This document shows positions 36,985 through 49,079 of a DNA stretch of 64,000 nt, piece by piece. This stretch comes from Salminus brasiliensis (lineage: Eukaryota; Chordata; Actinopteri; Characiformes; Bryconidae), in NCBI RefSeq assembly GCF_030463535.1, contig NC_132900.1, positions 31,891,742-31,955,741 of the forward strand, given 5' to 3'. A program made the translations under genes and the position numbers. The notes under the pieces are model-generated. The model ran no database searches and was not told where the DNA came from. It saw only the letters and a list, made by a program, of their open reading frames with translations. How positions within the stretch are numbered: the first letter of the stretch is position 1; each line of letters begins with the position of its first letter.

Positions 36985-39767
36985 CGTCATGGCTTGCCCC
37001 CCTCCAAATTGCCCTTGCTCTTCAGGTTTCGTGTTTTGCTACATGAGTCATAATTGTCACTCTGAGACTGACAGAGTCTACAGGACTTCTATGGAAATTA
37101 CTGGTATCCAGTAAATCCCAGTAATGAGTCATTTTTGCATTCAAGGTGCTTCCAGACATAATTAATAATTGAGGCAATTCAAATATATATATAAGAGCTA
37201 TTTCAGCAGAAACCATTCAAAAGATGGAAATCCATCATAAAAGTGCTGAACAGCATTACTTGGCTTGAATCATTGAAAAAGTTATGTTGCAAGGCTGTCC
37301 CAGTCAAGAACATTAAGGTGAACACAGGTAGAATAGGTGTGTCCCAGTTGTGAAGAAAGAGAGAAATAACAGTGCAAGTTTAACTTGACTAAACCCCCTT
37401 ATGCTTTAAATCTCCTCAATTTAAATCTAAATCAAAGGTCCTGAAACTGTCCAACGTCAAAAGAGTCCACTTTTAAGCCAATAAAACTGGACATTATTTA
37501 TATGCTATCAGCTATTCTCGAAACGGCTCCATTTTTCAAAACAGTCACACCCGACAACTAAGCCATCAGCACAAACACAACAGGCCTAAATCTACAGAGT
37601 AAAGCAGATGAGAACGCGCCCTGATCAAAGCATGAGAAAGTGCAGAAAATGATGAAGGATGCTGACCTTTAACAGAACGTCCTGAGAGAAGGATCTGGCC
37701 TTTTCTGAAGGTTCAGTAGCAGGATCTACAGGAGTCTAACGGTCCTATGTGCTTTAAGTGTTCACCGCCCGGGGTTCTGCCAGGGAAGGACGTGAGGCGA
37801 GCATGGCGGCAGGGGGAAAAGCAAACCAGCGGGGCTTGCCGGGTTCGGCTTTTTCCATCAGGAGGGAAGGAGAGTGAGAGAGTAAGAGATACTGATTGTT
37901 TCATTAAAGAAAGAGAGCACTGTTCAGCAGCCAAAGCTGCCGTTAGGACAATAAAGACTCTTTTTCAGAAGGTAGCTCATTAAAATCTCTCTTGGCCCAG
38001 GGTCAGTGGATAGGGTTCCGTGTGCAGGTACACAGGGAAGGAATTTGCACAATTAAGGAGCTGAAGAAAGACGACTAGCAGAATACCTGCTTCTTTCGCA
38101 GACTGTTCCGCACCATCAGAAACCAGCCGAAATGTGAGATGGCCACCTCTCAGAATGCTCTGGGTAAAGCAAATTAAAGCAAATCTTTACCCCAGATGTA
38201 GTCGATCAGCCAAGACATGCTCAGAGTTTGATGGTTACTTATTTCATTTTTTGCACTAGAGCTACAAGGCTAATGTACACCGTGTAGCCAAAAATGTGTG
38301 GACACCATTTCTAATGAATGCATTTAGCTATTTAAGTTGCACCCATTGCTGACACAGATGTGCAAACGCACACACACAGCTTGTCTAGTCCCTGTAGAGA
38401 AGTATTCCCAATTAATTAGGACAGATAAAAATCATGACCCTATTGGCACCATGCTGCCTAATGCCAGGCGTGGGCTAGTAGAGGGGTATAAAGCCCCCCA
38501 GCATTGAGCTGTGGAGCAGTGGAACTACATTTATTCAGATATGTTGTCTTGTGTTGTCTTGACTAGTCAGAATGGCTTCATAGAAATGTAGTTGACAGCT
38601 GAAATTAGAATTTCTACTATATATATATATATACTATAATAATAATAACAATAATAATAAAATGATGATAATAATGACAGTACAGGAGCGAGTAGGTTAA
38701 GACCAAGAGTTCTAGACACGGAAAAAACGTCTTACCAAGATTGTTAATTAGAGTGCGTGTTGTGACAGCTATCATCTTCGCTCAGAGCTGGATGGATGTG
38801 TTTTTTTGGTGTGGGAACATGGGAGAGAGAAAAATACAAAAGAAACAAAAGAAACATGCCGTGACAAGTCTCACCGACAAGACTCACCGATACAGACAAA
38901 CACAACCGTCCTCTAGAGCTAAACAGCGCAGAGGATCTCACTGCCTCATGGTAATCAGACCAAAATGCCTTCACACATCACACTGTGGTAAAAGCTGACT
39001 AACGTCACTTCCTGTGAAAGACGCTGTTTGGATCTTTGTAATCCTTGGTGAAACTCAGGCCTGAGAGAGTCTGAGTCGGAGAGTGGAGAGGGGTCAGATT
39101 GATTGGGTTTCAGTTTGTGACTTGTACCGTTGTAAAGGCTTGTGGGCAGGGCACGGTGAATAATCAAAGAGAGTGATTGAAGTCAATCAGCCCAGTGTTG
39201 AAGGAGGTATAGAGGTCAACAAATGATGAAGAAAGGACGGAGTCCTCATTAATGTGGTTCAAGCACCTGAATCCTAACGTCTTCCTCATCATTCTCATCT
39301 TCAAGGCTTCTACAGTCTTACTTCCACTGAAAGTTAAGATGGTTTACATCCGCTGTAAAGTTGCTGATTTGGAGATATGAGTGTGTCTCTAATCTGTAAC
39401 TCTAATATGTAAGACAATCCAAATGATCTATGAGTTTATAAATATGTAGATTTATATGCAAAAGTTTAAGCTCCCCTGGTCAAATCACACATTTTGTTGT
39501 TGAGTTCCTAAGTGTGAATTACTGTTTAATTACTTCATTTAATAATTGAATGTTTATTTACTTAATACTTAAAACATTTAATGTTATGTTTATTTTTTGC
39601 ATGTAAAAACATTCAAATGATATAAACTATGTTCACAAATTTACAAAAAGACTTTTAATCTCTAATCTTTTACTGTTTACTTACAAAATCAACAAATATA
39701 ATTTAAGGCTAAACCTTTGCATACCGCTTTGCGTACAGTTTATAATTTAAAAACCTTTTTTTCTATA
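36985..39767. other. Strand-switch intergenic region, left part
   Basis: Region between the minus-strand and plus-strand claudin groups. It contains a common MITE copy (38.27 kb), an AT/AAT microsatellite (38.61-38.67 kb) and otherwise mixed DNA. No gene was recognised. Confidence 0.4.
38271..38526 (+). mobile_element. Common MITE family, copy
   Basis: Starts near TGTACACCGTGTAGCCAAAA and contains CATTGCTGACACAGATGTGC, CTAATGCCAGGCGTGGGCTA and CCCCCCAGCATTGAGC. Right end missing. Confidence 0.7.
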
Positions 39768-39769
39768 TA

Positions 39770-41385
39770 CAGTCATGCCCGAAAGTATTCATACCCCTGT
39801 CAAAGTTTGACTTAAATTTACTTTTATTTAACCAGAAATTATATTTTTGCCTGGAAATGACACAGGCATCTCCCAGGAGATAACACGATGATGTACAAGA
39901 GGCATCATTGTGGGAAAAAATATTTCTCAGCTTTTATACACATTTGAACAAAAAGTGGCATGTCCAAAATTATTCATACCCTTCTCAATAATTAATAGAA
40001 AAGCCTTTATTGGCTATTACAGCAATCAAACGCTTCCTGTAATTGCTGACCAGCTTTTTGCATGTCTCCACTGGTATTTTTGCCCATTCATCTTTAGTGA
40101 TGAGCTCCAACTCTTTGAGGTTCGAGGGTCTCCTTGCCATCACCCTGATCTTTAGCTCCCTCCACAGATTCTCAATTGGATTCAAGTCAGGACTCTGGCT
40201 GGGCTACTGCAAAACATTAATGTTTTTGTCTGCTAACCATTTCTTCACCACTTTGGCTGTGTGTTTTGGGTCGTTGTCGTGCTGAAATGTCCACCGGTTC
40301 CCAAGGCCAAGTTTCTCTGCAGACTGCCTGATGTTGTTGTTGAGAATCTTGATGTATTGCTCTTTTTTCATGGTGCCGTTTACTGCGATCAAGTTCCCTG
40401 GTCCATTGGCTGAAAAACACCCCCAAAACATTAGGTTCCCACCACCATGTTTGACAGTGGGGATGGTGTTCTTAGGGTTGAAGGCTTCTCCTTTTTTACG
40501 CCAAATGGTGCACACATCATTGTGGCCAAACAATTCAATTTTTGTTTCATCTGACCATAAAACAGAACACCAGAAGTCTTCTTCTTTGTCCAGATGAGCA
40601 TTTGCAAAGGTCGAGCGGGCTTTTGTGTGCCTTTTCTGGAGAAGTGGTGTCCTCCTTGGCCTGCGTCCGTGGAACCCAGCAGTGTGCAGTGTCCGTTGAA
40701 CTGTCTGCCTTGAGATGTCGCCACCAGCAGAGTCCAGATTCACCAGGATGGCCTTGGTGGTGATCCTTGGATTTTTCTTCACCTCTCTTACTATTCTCCT
40801 GGCCAGCACAGGTGTCACTTTTGGCTTCCGACCACATCTTCTGAGATTTTCCACAGTGCGGAACTTCTTGTATTTTTTAATAATACTTTGCACTGTAGCC
40901 ACTGGAACTTGAAAACATTTTGATATGGCTTTATAGCCCTTTCCTGACTTGTGAGCGGCCACAATGCACAGCCGCAGGTCCTTAGTGAGCTCCTTTGTCT
41001 TAGCCATGACTGTCCACAAACCAACTGCAGAGAGCTGCTGTTTTTCTCCTGTTGAGTTGATTAAAACAGCTGTTCCCAATGAATCAGGGTAATTAGGATG
41101 CTTTAAAACAGCTTGGACTATTTGGAATGGTATAGAACTTTGGATTTTCCCATATACTGTGACAGTTTTCAAAGGGTATGAATAATTTTGGACATGCCAC
41201 TTTTTGTTCAAATGTGTATAAAAGCTGAGAAATACTTTTTCCCACAATGATGCCTCTTGTACATCATCGTGTTATCTCCTGGGAGATGCCTGTGTCGTTT
41301 CAAGGCAAAAATATAACTTCTGGTTAAATAAAAGTCAATTTAAGTCAAACTTTGCCAGGGGTATGAATACTTTCGGGCATGACTG
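39770..41385 (-). mobile_element. Tc1-like transposon, 1616 bp, nearly complete
   Basis: The element begins CAGTCATGCCCGAAAGTATT and ends with its complement, flanked by TA on both sides (39768-39769 and 41386-41387), the Tc1/mariner target duplication. The inverted repeats are about 215 bases long (to about 39986, and from about 41171). Each has an outer and an inner motif; the inner reads GGCATGTCCAAAATTATTCA. This is the IR/DR layout known from fish Tc1 elements. It carries one transposase frame on the minus strand. A few differences between arms (for example AAATGACACAGG versus the matching CGACACAGG) show some age. Confidence 0.95.
39985..41007 (-). pseudogene. Tc1 transposase with a single internal stop
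   Basis: Full-length frame of 341 codons including the stop, the usual Tc1 transposase length. It starts MAKTKELTKDLR. Domains in order: a paired-like helix-turn-helix DNA-binding region (residues about 1-115, with GKGYKAISK, and GRKPKVT followed by the second helix-turn-helix), then the DDE catalytic domain with WSDETKIELFG, HDNDPKHTA and [15 protein letters not shown], which supply the two Asp and the Glu. The one defect is a TAG at 40204-40206 where the family has Trp in the motif before PSQSPDLNP; the frame continues unchanged to INY and a stop. It is therefore probably inactive, but the lesion is a single base. Confidence 0.93.
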
Positions 41386-41784
41386 TATGTTTACAGCATA
41401 TTTCCCAATAAACTGCTATTTTTGCTGCATAATGATGAACTTGTTCATGCGCACAAGTCTTAGTTTTATATACGTGTTGGTATGTTGGAGTTTCCCACAA
41501 ACAGAACGTTAGAGTCTAAGTGCCTGAAGACACTTTCCAAATCCTCTAAAGCACCTGTTTTCACTCCCAGGTTTGTGGACTAAACGTACAAAGCTGGCCT
41601 GCCCCTGCAGGTGACTTATTAATGAAATGTCACCTGTAGCCAGAAGAGACTGGCTGAGCAGGTTCCTGCTCCCACGCAAATTAATCAGCATGGAGTTTCA
41701 CAAGTCAGAGCCTGCCCTGCACTTAACGCCTTTATGTGCACCTGGCCTACTGTTATGGTACTCTTGGATGTTTCTAAAGCTCCA

Positions 41785-41787
<3 letters not shown>

Positions 41788-41835
<48 letters not shown>

Positions 41836-41851
41836 TGTGTGTGTGTGTGTG
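41788..41851. repeat. (TA)n(TG)n microsatellite
   Basis: About 45 bases of TA followed by a short TG run. Confidence 0.9.
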
Positions 41852-42879
41852 TATATGGGGGGTACCTCACAAGGATGGCTGCAATGCAGTGTTTTACAGC
41901 ATGTTAATCACTATGATCATAATGGCCTCTACCAGCAATTGTTTACAGCAAGCAAGTAATAACACAGTAATTCAATCTTCATCAAAACACAAAAAAATCC
42001 ACTGACATAAACATGTTCCAGGTTTGAAATACATTACTTTAGTTCCCAACCATTCAGTGCACTGATATTTGAATCTAATTGGCTGTCACCTCTGATTTGG
42101 TCTGTAAAGGTTATGTAAAGGATTAAAAAGTGTAAATTCAGAAAATGAATGTATATCGTCTTGAATGATGTCACTGCTGACTGCATACCAGAACCCCCAA
42201 CCTGACAGTTTTCCCTTTGTTTCCATTATTTTGTCTACCCACATCCTAAAGTTAATGTTTGACAGGACTGTAAGCCTTCTCAGAATCCACAGACAAAAAT
42301 GTGACTAAATACCACAGTTCATTCTTATCAAGTCTCAAATAGTCCCCATGTCTGCAGATTCAGTCACTTGAGTAATGTCCAACATTTCCCCAATTTTACC
42401 ACAGAATGCAGAGTCATGGTGACTGAGTCGACAAAAAGTGCCTATTTAAAGTCTACAGTCTTACAATCAGATTTCCTGTCCAGGTTCAGTATAGGAAACA
42501 TATGTGGTCTCTGTGAAAGGCAGCAGTTCCCCAGCACCCTCTAGGTGTCCTCTGCTGGTAAAGGTAAAGCCCAAAGCAAAACCTCTCAGCCAATCAACAT
42601 CACTGTTGTGATTCAAACTTCAACCTGCCTCGGCTAAACAGACCCGGTCTAACACGCTGAGATCATAAAGTTATTTACTCAGGAAGTCCCAGCATGCTCT
42701 TGCTCACAAAGAGGCCAGAATAGATAATATACAGCTAATGAGAGCGCTGTAAAATACTGAAACTGGGATATTACTATTATACTTTATCATTTTTAGTTAT
42801 TTACCTAATAGTTTTACTTTGAAATGCAAAGTTTATTTTTGTATTCATGATACAACTTACAAGGTTACTCATATTACAG

Positions 42880-43014
42880 AGGTGGGCCAATATAGTGTTG
42901 GGAGCCCAAGGACTCTTACTGCTGTAGTGCAGCACAGTCACCCAGACTGGGAATCAAACCCCAGTGGCTCAGTGGCAGGTAGTGGTGTTATCTGCTGTGC
43001 CACACCAACCACAT
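42880..43014 (-). mobile_element. tRNA-derived SINE, reverse copy
   Basis: On the minus strand GGTGTGGCACAGCAGATAAC and the B box GGTTTGATTCC (42950-42960) match the SINE at 6.35 kb, with the following body also related. The 3' tail is decayed. Confidence 0.7.
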
Positions 43015-44136
43015 TTTTTGATTAATTTGTGCCGTCCTATATAAAAACTGAAAATACATGACACTTAAATATTTTTAACGTCTTAACATAATGTGTAGGA
43101 CCCTGAGAAACCACAGATGCTCAGCATTCAACCCCATAACACTCCAAGACTTATTACACTCTGAAGTATTGTCCACCACGGACCACTGACCATTTAAAAA
43201 AAAACTACTATCAATATGCAAGTTGTTTACTGTATCAGGGTATACTTTACTACAGGACATTAGCACATGTGTATTTCATATTACATCACCAAAGTTTCAT
43301 ATTTAGGAGAGTATTTGGACCTATAAGTGAGACTGATGTAAGAATAACAGAATATATAGGTTACAGATTTATTCTGATCAAATACGAAAGAATTAGAAGC
43401 TCAGCTTATTTTTTGAGTTTTTGAGTCCAACTAGTGGAAGTCTGAACCGTTACACAGGGAAGATAATCTGAGATCGGGTAACGGGTCCTGCTCCATCCAT
43501 AGACAAAGAGTGGAATTGTACCTCCCTGCGTGTCTTATTGAAAGGGTGATTCAGCAGTTTTTTTTTGTCCCTCAAGGTTAATGGGAGAAATGCTCATATG
43601 AGTGGGCTCCCATTTCAACCCTGAAAACTCGTTAAAATGTCTTGGTGACAACAGGTAAAAAAGTATATTTTTCCAAATTTTGTAATGATTAGAAATGCTA
43701 AAAATAAATAACAACAAAGACAAAATAAAGAACAGGTGTCAGATTCACATTATGTCCAAAAGTAAAACAATAAATGGATATAGAAGGTTTGTTATACCAA
43801 AATAAATCAAAATTCCTAAAAACCATACTGGATATACAAAAATGAACCTTAACCTCCAAGAACCTGTGTGTAAGCCCAGTAAGCACAGTATGCTCATGCA
43901 TATTAAGTACATATATGCATATTAGTTTCCTAGTTTAATTACTGAATAATTATTATGTTATGAATATTATGTTTTATGATTAATATCAGCAGTAAAATCG
44001 CCATTCATAGTCTTGAAATGAACGCCTGCATTGGTATGTTTCCACCATATGGTTTTGTTTGGTCTTGTGACTGAAAAAGTGACAGACAGTTAGATTAGCT
44101 CTTATATTGGTGCAAAAATGATGCCATTGTGGTCTG

Positions 44137-44168
44137 ACTCCACCTTCAAACTTCTTAGCAGTATAAAG
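44137..44168 (+). promoter_or_regulatory. Core promoter of the 44.4 kb claudin
   Basis: ACTCCACCTTC at 44137 is followed 25 bases later by TATAAAG (44162-44168), about 200 bases upstream of the ATG. A CT-rich tract follows at 44190-44225. Confidence 0.65.
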
Positions 44169-44361
44169 AAGGTAGAACCTGGTTCTATCCCTCTCTCTCT
44201 CCCTCCCTCCTCTTTCCCTCCCTCACCAGTCTCTTTTAAGAAAGCTTTATCCAGTCGAGAGAGATCTAATATCGTGGCTTTTTTCCGGGACTGCATCTGA
44301 GACACAGAGGACCTCAGTCCGCAGAGCCCCCCGGAACAAAGAAGGCGAAGGCGCAGAGACG

Positions 44362-45015
44362 ATGGCTTCAGCTGGCCTGGAGATCCTGGGCATGATTCTG
44401 TCCGTGGCCGGCTGGCTGGGCGTGATGGTGGCCTGCTGCTTGCCCATGTGGCGAGTGGCGGCGTACGTAGGCCAGAACATCGTGATCACCCAGGTGGTGT
44501 GGGAAGGCCTGTGGATGAGCTGCGTGGTCCAAAGCACGGGACAGATGCACTGCCAAATCTATGACTCCATGCTCGGGCTACCTGAGGACCTTCAGGCGGC
44601 CCGTGCCCTCACTGTGGTCTCCACATTTGTCGGGGTGGTAGGCATTGCTCTTGCGGTCGCAGGCGCAAAGTGCACCAACTGCACCTCAGACATGGCCAAC
44701 AAACCCCGCATCATGCTGGGTGCCGGCGGGGCGTTCATTGCGGCCGGCCTGCTGCTGCTGGTTGCCGTGTGCTGGACGGCCAACACCATCATCATGGACT
44801 TCCATGACCCGTTGCTTCAGGAGACCCAGAAGAGGGAGTTTGGGAACTCGTTGTATTTTGGCTGGGGCGCCTCCTGCCTGCTGATCCTAGGGGGAGCCAT
44901 ACTGTCTTGCTCGTGTCCTTCCAGAAGACAGGGCAATCATGCATCGGCCAGAGCTGACTACTCTGTGGTGAAATCCATGGCTGCGACTGGATACGACAGA
45001 AGGGACTATGTCTGA
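44362..45015 (+). CDS. Claudin, claudin-3-like group (YDRRDYV tail)
   Basis: A 217 aa single-exon claudin. It starts MASAGLEILG and has W30, GLW (49-51), C54 and C64. The first loop VAAYVGQNIVITQ differs from the usual [13 protein letters not shown], and the disulfide loop is [16 protein letters not shown]. The second loop is DFHDPLLQETQKREFGNSL, with FHDP in place of FYNP. The tail ends [10 protein letters not shown], the same last seven residues as the other two plus-strand genes and very close to mammalian claudin-3 (YDRKDYV). The TATA box is at 44162. A poly(A) signal candidate (AATAAA, 45937-45942) lies beyond a MITE, so the 3' UTR may include that MITE. Likely role: tight-junction barrier in epithelia, by family. 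Confidence 0.94.
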   Translation: MASAGLEILGMILSVAGWLGVMVACCLPMWRVAAYVGQNIVITQVVWEGLWMSCVVQSTGQMHCQIYDSMLGLPEDLQAARALTVVSTFVGVVGIALAVAGAKCTNCTSDMANKPRIMLGAGGAFIAAGLLLLVAVCWTANTIIMDFHDPLLQETQKREFGNSLYFGWGASCLLILGGAILSCSCPSRRQGNHASARADYSVVKSMAATGYDRRDYV

Positions 45016-45447
45016 GTGGTCTTAGTGGTATTTCTTTAGGAAAGGCTAGATTGTCTAATAGGACACAGGTGAGCACCATGCATGCAGAGACCATCAAATT
45101 GTGCTAGAACTTGCAGAAAACTACAGCAAGATATAGAACACATGTTCGTGATGTAGAAAGTAGATGCAGGTAGCTCTACAGAACGTCTACCAATCAGCTA
45201 CCAGTCAACAGGTACACACCTGAATAGTGAGTGTGCTCATGAATGGGAAATGTACATGACTCTGTGTTTTAATAATGACTGTATCTCATCTAGATTTGAA
45301 CTAAAGGTGGAACCTCTCCAACTACTTCACGACAATAAGCCTAAAGGCTCACAGGTGTCCAGCACTGTGGTACACACTGTCAGACTATTATGGCTCTTTT
45401 TCTTTTCTAAAACTGCTGAGTAAAAAGCACATAATGGAAATGTCAGG

Positions 45448-45902
45448 TGTACAAACTGATCAGCCATAACATTAACACCACCTGCCTAATAATGAGTAGG
45501 TTCACCTTGTGCTGCCACAACAGATCTGGTCATTCGAGGCATGGACTCCACAAGACCTCTGAATGTTAGCAGTAGATCCTGTAAGTCCTGTGAGTTGTGA
45601 AGTGGGACCTCCATGAGCATCAATGAGACTTGGGCACCCACAGCCCTGCTAATTCACCATTGCACCGGTTGTCTTTCCTCTGAGCACTTTTGGTAGGTAC
45701 TGACCACCGCATATCGGGAACACCCCACAAGACCCGCCTGACGTTTTGGAAATGTTCTGACCCAGTCGTCTAGAACATTACAGTTTGGTTCTAGTCAAAG
45801 TGTCTCAGATTCAGACTCTACCCCTTGACAGGCGCCACGGTAGATGTCAATGTTTTGCCACCACCGGCCAGTGGTGTTAAGGTTATGACTGATCAGTGTA
45901 CA
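45448..45902. mobile_element. MITE with palindromic termini (~455 bp)
   Basis: Starts TGTACAAACTGATCAGCCAT and ends with the complement of ACTGATCAGTCATAAC. The inverted termini of about 35 bases include AACATTAACACCACC. The interior has no coding sequence. It lies in or just after the 3' UTR of the 44.4 kb claudin. Confidence 0.75.
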
Positions 45903-45949
45903 TTGGCTTAGCAATGTAAACACATTTTCTGAAAGTAATAAAGTCATTA

Positions 45950-47810
45950 TCAGAGAACATTCAGCACATCAACGCCATCTAAAACATGTGACTTTTTCTT
46001 CTCCAAAGTGCAGACAAGCTTTTCAGACTGTAGAAAAATCAAGAAACCTAAGACTCTGCAAAGTTACGCTACCTAAGCTAAGCAACAAGGACTGCTCTCT
46101 GCAAAGTGCCCCGTATCATATGAAATCTACCCAGCTTTTAAAGAGCTGCTACACACTGAAATTAGCGTGGATATGACAATGCAGCCGTTGTTCTGGGACC
46201 TTCTGCTGCTCCTTTGTGTCCACTCCTCAATTCAGGGGTGCGTAACTGAAACTAGCCACCATGAGATGAAAGCTCCTGCCTTGTTGCTAGGTGAATAAGC
46301 TATCTGGGCCCAGTCTTCAATAGCGTCATTGATTGGGGAAACTAACATTTAGGTCTGAGGAGGCGTGGCTTAGTGCTGTGGCATTCCTTTGTTTAGCTGG
46401 TGGAACTCATCTGAAGGACAAAAGCATTTTTGAGAGACTGAAATATAATATCAGCTAAAAATATTCTTTTGAGGAAATTGATCATTTTGATAACACACAG
46501 TCAAGCCAGGATAATTAGCAAGTATCATGCTTGATATTTGACAGCATCCAGCTTAATTCCTGTTTTTTGGTGTTGTTGAGAAATCCACTCCACTCACTCT
46601 GGGATAAATCACAGTTCTGAGTTTTTTCAGTGTGTATCTCTAATTTGACAACTTTGTATAAAGAGTGCCCAGCAGGTTTTGGCCTATAGAAAACTGTAAA
46701 TGTTCAAAAAGTTTGTGGACACTAATTAACGCATTTAGCTACTTTATTTTGCACCCATTGCTGACACAGATGTGCAAATGCACACACAAACAGTTTGTCT
46801 AGTTCCTGTAGAGAAGTAATAGGACTTTCTGGAGCAGATCAATATCATGTACCTATTGGCACCATGCTGCCTAATGCCAGGCGTGGGCTAGTAGAGGGGT
46901 ATGGAGCCCCCCAGCATTGAGCTGTAGAGCAGTGGAAGAACTGTGTTCTCTGGAATGATGGAGGAGCTCCATCCAGTACTTTGGGGATGAGATGGGTGGT
47001 GATCATCTAACCCCTTAAGCTCTTAAGCTCATGGTGGCCTGTGCCCACAATTTTATATGACATACTTGGCTTTTTACTGTATGTCAAGTGGAGCTATAAA
47101 TCCACAGTCTGTAATGTATCTCATATAGGTGTAAAATACTCTCATGCTCCATCAGAGATCCAACAATACTATCTGTATCCAGCAAAACACCTTCCTACCT
47201 GAGCTGTGAAACCAAAACGACCAAGCATTTTGGTTGAAGTAGGGGTTAAAGTAGGTCAGCAGGAACCAGATAGATGTGTCTGACAGTGTATTTGTCTAAC
47301 CAATATGTGGTGTCTAGGTTCCACAGACACTAAATGTTTATGTTCTGTGACCCTGATTCAAAGAGTAGATGTGTTGCACTTTTGGTCAGGCCTCGTTTGG
47401 TCATGTGACTGACTGTTTGCTGGACTTTTAGTGGAAGCCATCAGATCTTGAGGCATTTCCATTAACATTCAGTGTCAACAAATGAAGCACTGAGGATTGT
47501 CTGCACAAAATCCTTGTATACCACTTTTATGTGAGTCACTCTGCATTGCCGAAAGTTTATGGACTTGGTAGATACGCTCGTTCATGTTTGCAGACCCTCC
47601 CCCAGGTCATACTTCTCTTCTGAGGTTTTGTTCGTTTTGTGGTTTAAGTGTAACCTTCCAGTTATCCTTTAACCAGATTCCCCTGGGCCTTGGTTATCAA
47701 TTCACCTCCCTTTTGCTGGATCTACCATGGGCAGGACATTGAATCATTAAAAAAGTTTCCATGCCAAGGTTGCACTGGGGGAAAAAAGAAAAAAAAACAT
47801 TATTTTGAAA
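45950..47810. other. Intergenic, one MITE, no gene seen
   Basis: Mixed DNA between two plus-strand claudins. Besides the MITE at 46.7 kb nothing was recognised. Confidence 0.4.
46698..46998 (+). mobile_element. Common MITE family, longest plus-strand copy
   Basis: Runs from AAAAAGTTTGTGGACACTAA through CATTGCTGACACAGATGTGC and CTAATGCCAGGCGTGGGCTA to GAGCTCCATCCAGTACTTTG. The right terminus was not found. Confidence 0.7.
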
Positions 47811-47817
47811 AGTTTGA

Positions 47818-47880
47818 CCAATCACCACGAAACCTCATCTGTTCAAAACTCCACCTTCCTCTGTGGAGATAGTTATAAAG
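47818..47880 (+). promoter_or_regulatory. Promoter of the 48.0 kb claudin
   Basis: CCAAT at 47818-47822, ACTCCACCTTCC from 47848, and TATAAAG at 47874-47880. The C-rich box starts 26 bases before the TATA, and the TATA is 108 bases before the ATG. Confidence 0.7.
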
Positions 47881-47981
47881 CACTGGGCCATTGCCGAGAA
47901 CCTCCCTCGGCTTTTTGAACCCTGTGTATTCATATCTGTGGTGGATTCTCAGAGCGAGGCAGCACTTTCTAAAGGTCCAGA

Positions 47982-48638
47982 ATGGTGGCTCTGGGTTTAG
48001 AGATTTTGGGCGTCACCTTGGCGACTCTAGGGTGGATCGTCGCCCTCATATCTTGCATCTTGCCCATGTGGAGAGTCACGGCCTTCATCGGCTCCAACAT
48101 TGTGACGGCGCAGATAATTTGGGAAGGAATCTGGATGAGCTGCGTTGTCCAGAGCACCGGGCAGATGCAGTGCAAAGTCTACGACTCCATGCTGGCTCTC
48201 AGCTCTGACCTGCAGGCCGCCCGTGCTCTGTGTGTGATCTCCATAGTGCTGGGGGTGCTAGGAGTTCTGGTCTCCATCGTAGGGGCCAAGTGTACCAACT
48301 GCATCGATGAGGAGGTAACCAAGGCCAAGGTAATGATTGCTGCTGGAGTTACGTTCATTTGCGCTGCTGTCATGCAGATAATCCCAGTGTCCTGGACAGC
48401 CAATGCTATTATAATGAATTTCTACAACCCGGGGGTGACCGAGGCGCAGAAACGAGAGATAGGCGGCTCTCTCTACCTGGGATGGGCGGCCGCTGCTCTG
48501 CTGTTGATAGGGGGATCAATTCTGTGCTGCAGTTGCCCCCCACGAGAAGAGAAGAGGTACAGTCCGCCAGGCAGGATGGTCTACTCCACGACGAGATCTG
48601 TACCACCCAGCGGGTACGACAGAAGAGACTATGTCTGA
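47982..48638 (+). CDS. Claudin, claudin-3-like group (YDRRDYV tail)
   Basis: A 218 aa single-exon claudin. It starts [10 protein letters not shown] and has W30, GIW (49-51), C54 and C64. The first loop is the standard [18 protein letters not shown] and [10 protein letters not shown]. The second loop is [23 protein letters not shown] follows TM2. The tail has [20 protein letters not shown], with a PDZ ligand. The promoter is the clearest of the cluster (CCAAT, C-rich box, TATA). A poly(A) signal AATAAA lies at 49071-49076, giving a 3' UTR of about 450 bases. The codons for residues 72-88 are almost identical to those of the 36.2 kb gene on the other strand. Confidence 0.96.
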   Translation: MVALGLEILGVTLATLGWIVALISCILPMWRVTAFIGSNIVTAQIIWEGIWMSCVVQSTGQMQCKVYDSMLALSSDLQAARALCVISIVLGVLGVLVSIVGAKCTNCIDEEVTKAKVMIAAGVTFICAAVMQIIPVSWTANAIIMNFYNPGVTEAQKREIGGSLYLGWAAAALLLIGGSILCCSCPPREEKRYSPPGRMVYSTTRSVPPSGYDRRDYV

Positions 48639-49070
48639 GCTAACACTTTCTTCGGTTGACGCTTTGCTAAGAGAGACCTTTGGTAAGAGTCTAACCTCGT
48701 ACCTGCATCTGATCAGACTGATCATAACACCCTGATCTAAAGGAGAATCAAGTCTTTTTTGACCTGAGATGAGCTTCAATGTGATGAGGCGTGAATATGG
48801 GTCACTGCAGCCCAAATATTTTCTTTCGGTCACTGTCGTTGTCCAAAGGTCATTGGGAAGAGCTGTTGTGTATATTTTCCCTGTGGTTGCATATTAACTG
48901 TGCAGACAGATAACAAAACAACTGTAAATACACTTGCTTCATGTTTTTTCTCCTCAGAATTTAGAAATCAACAGTTAAATGGTGCTGAGACCAAGTATAT
49001 ATATGTGTGTGTGTTTCTTATTAAAATACATCTACCTGTTGTGTTTTAAGTATGTTGTATTTCACAGTGT

Positions 49071-49076
49071 AATAAA
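49071..49076 (+). other. Poly(A) signal of the 48.0 kb claudin
   Basis: AATAAA in the context GTGTAATAAACATA, about 430 bases after the stop codon. Confidence 0.55.
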
Positions 49077-49079
49077 CAT

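Larger units (their letters stand above)
41400..44130. other. Strand-switch intergenic region, right part
   Basis: Holds a TA/TG microsatellite (41.79-41.85 kb) and a reverse SINE (42.9 kb). A weak CTCF-like word (CCAGCAGAGGACACC on the minus strand) lies near 42550. No gene was seen. Confidence 0.4.
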
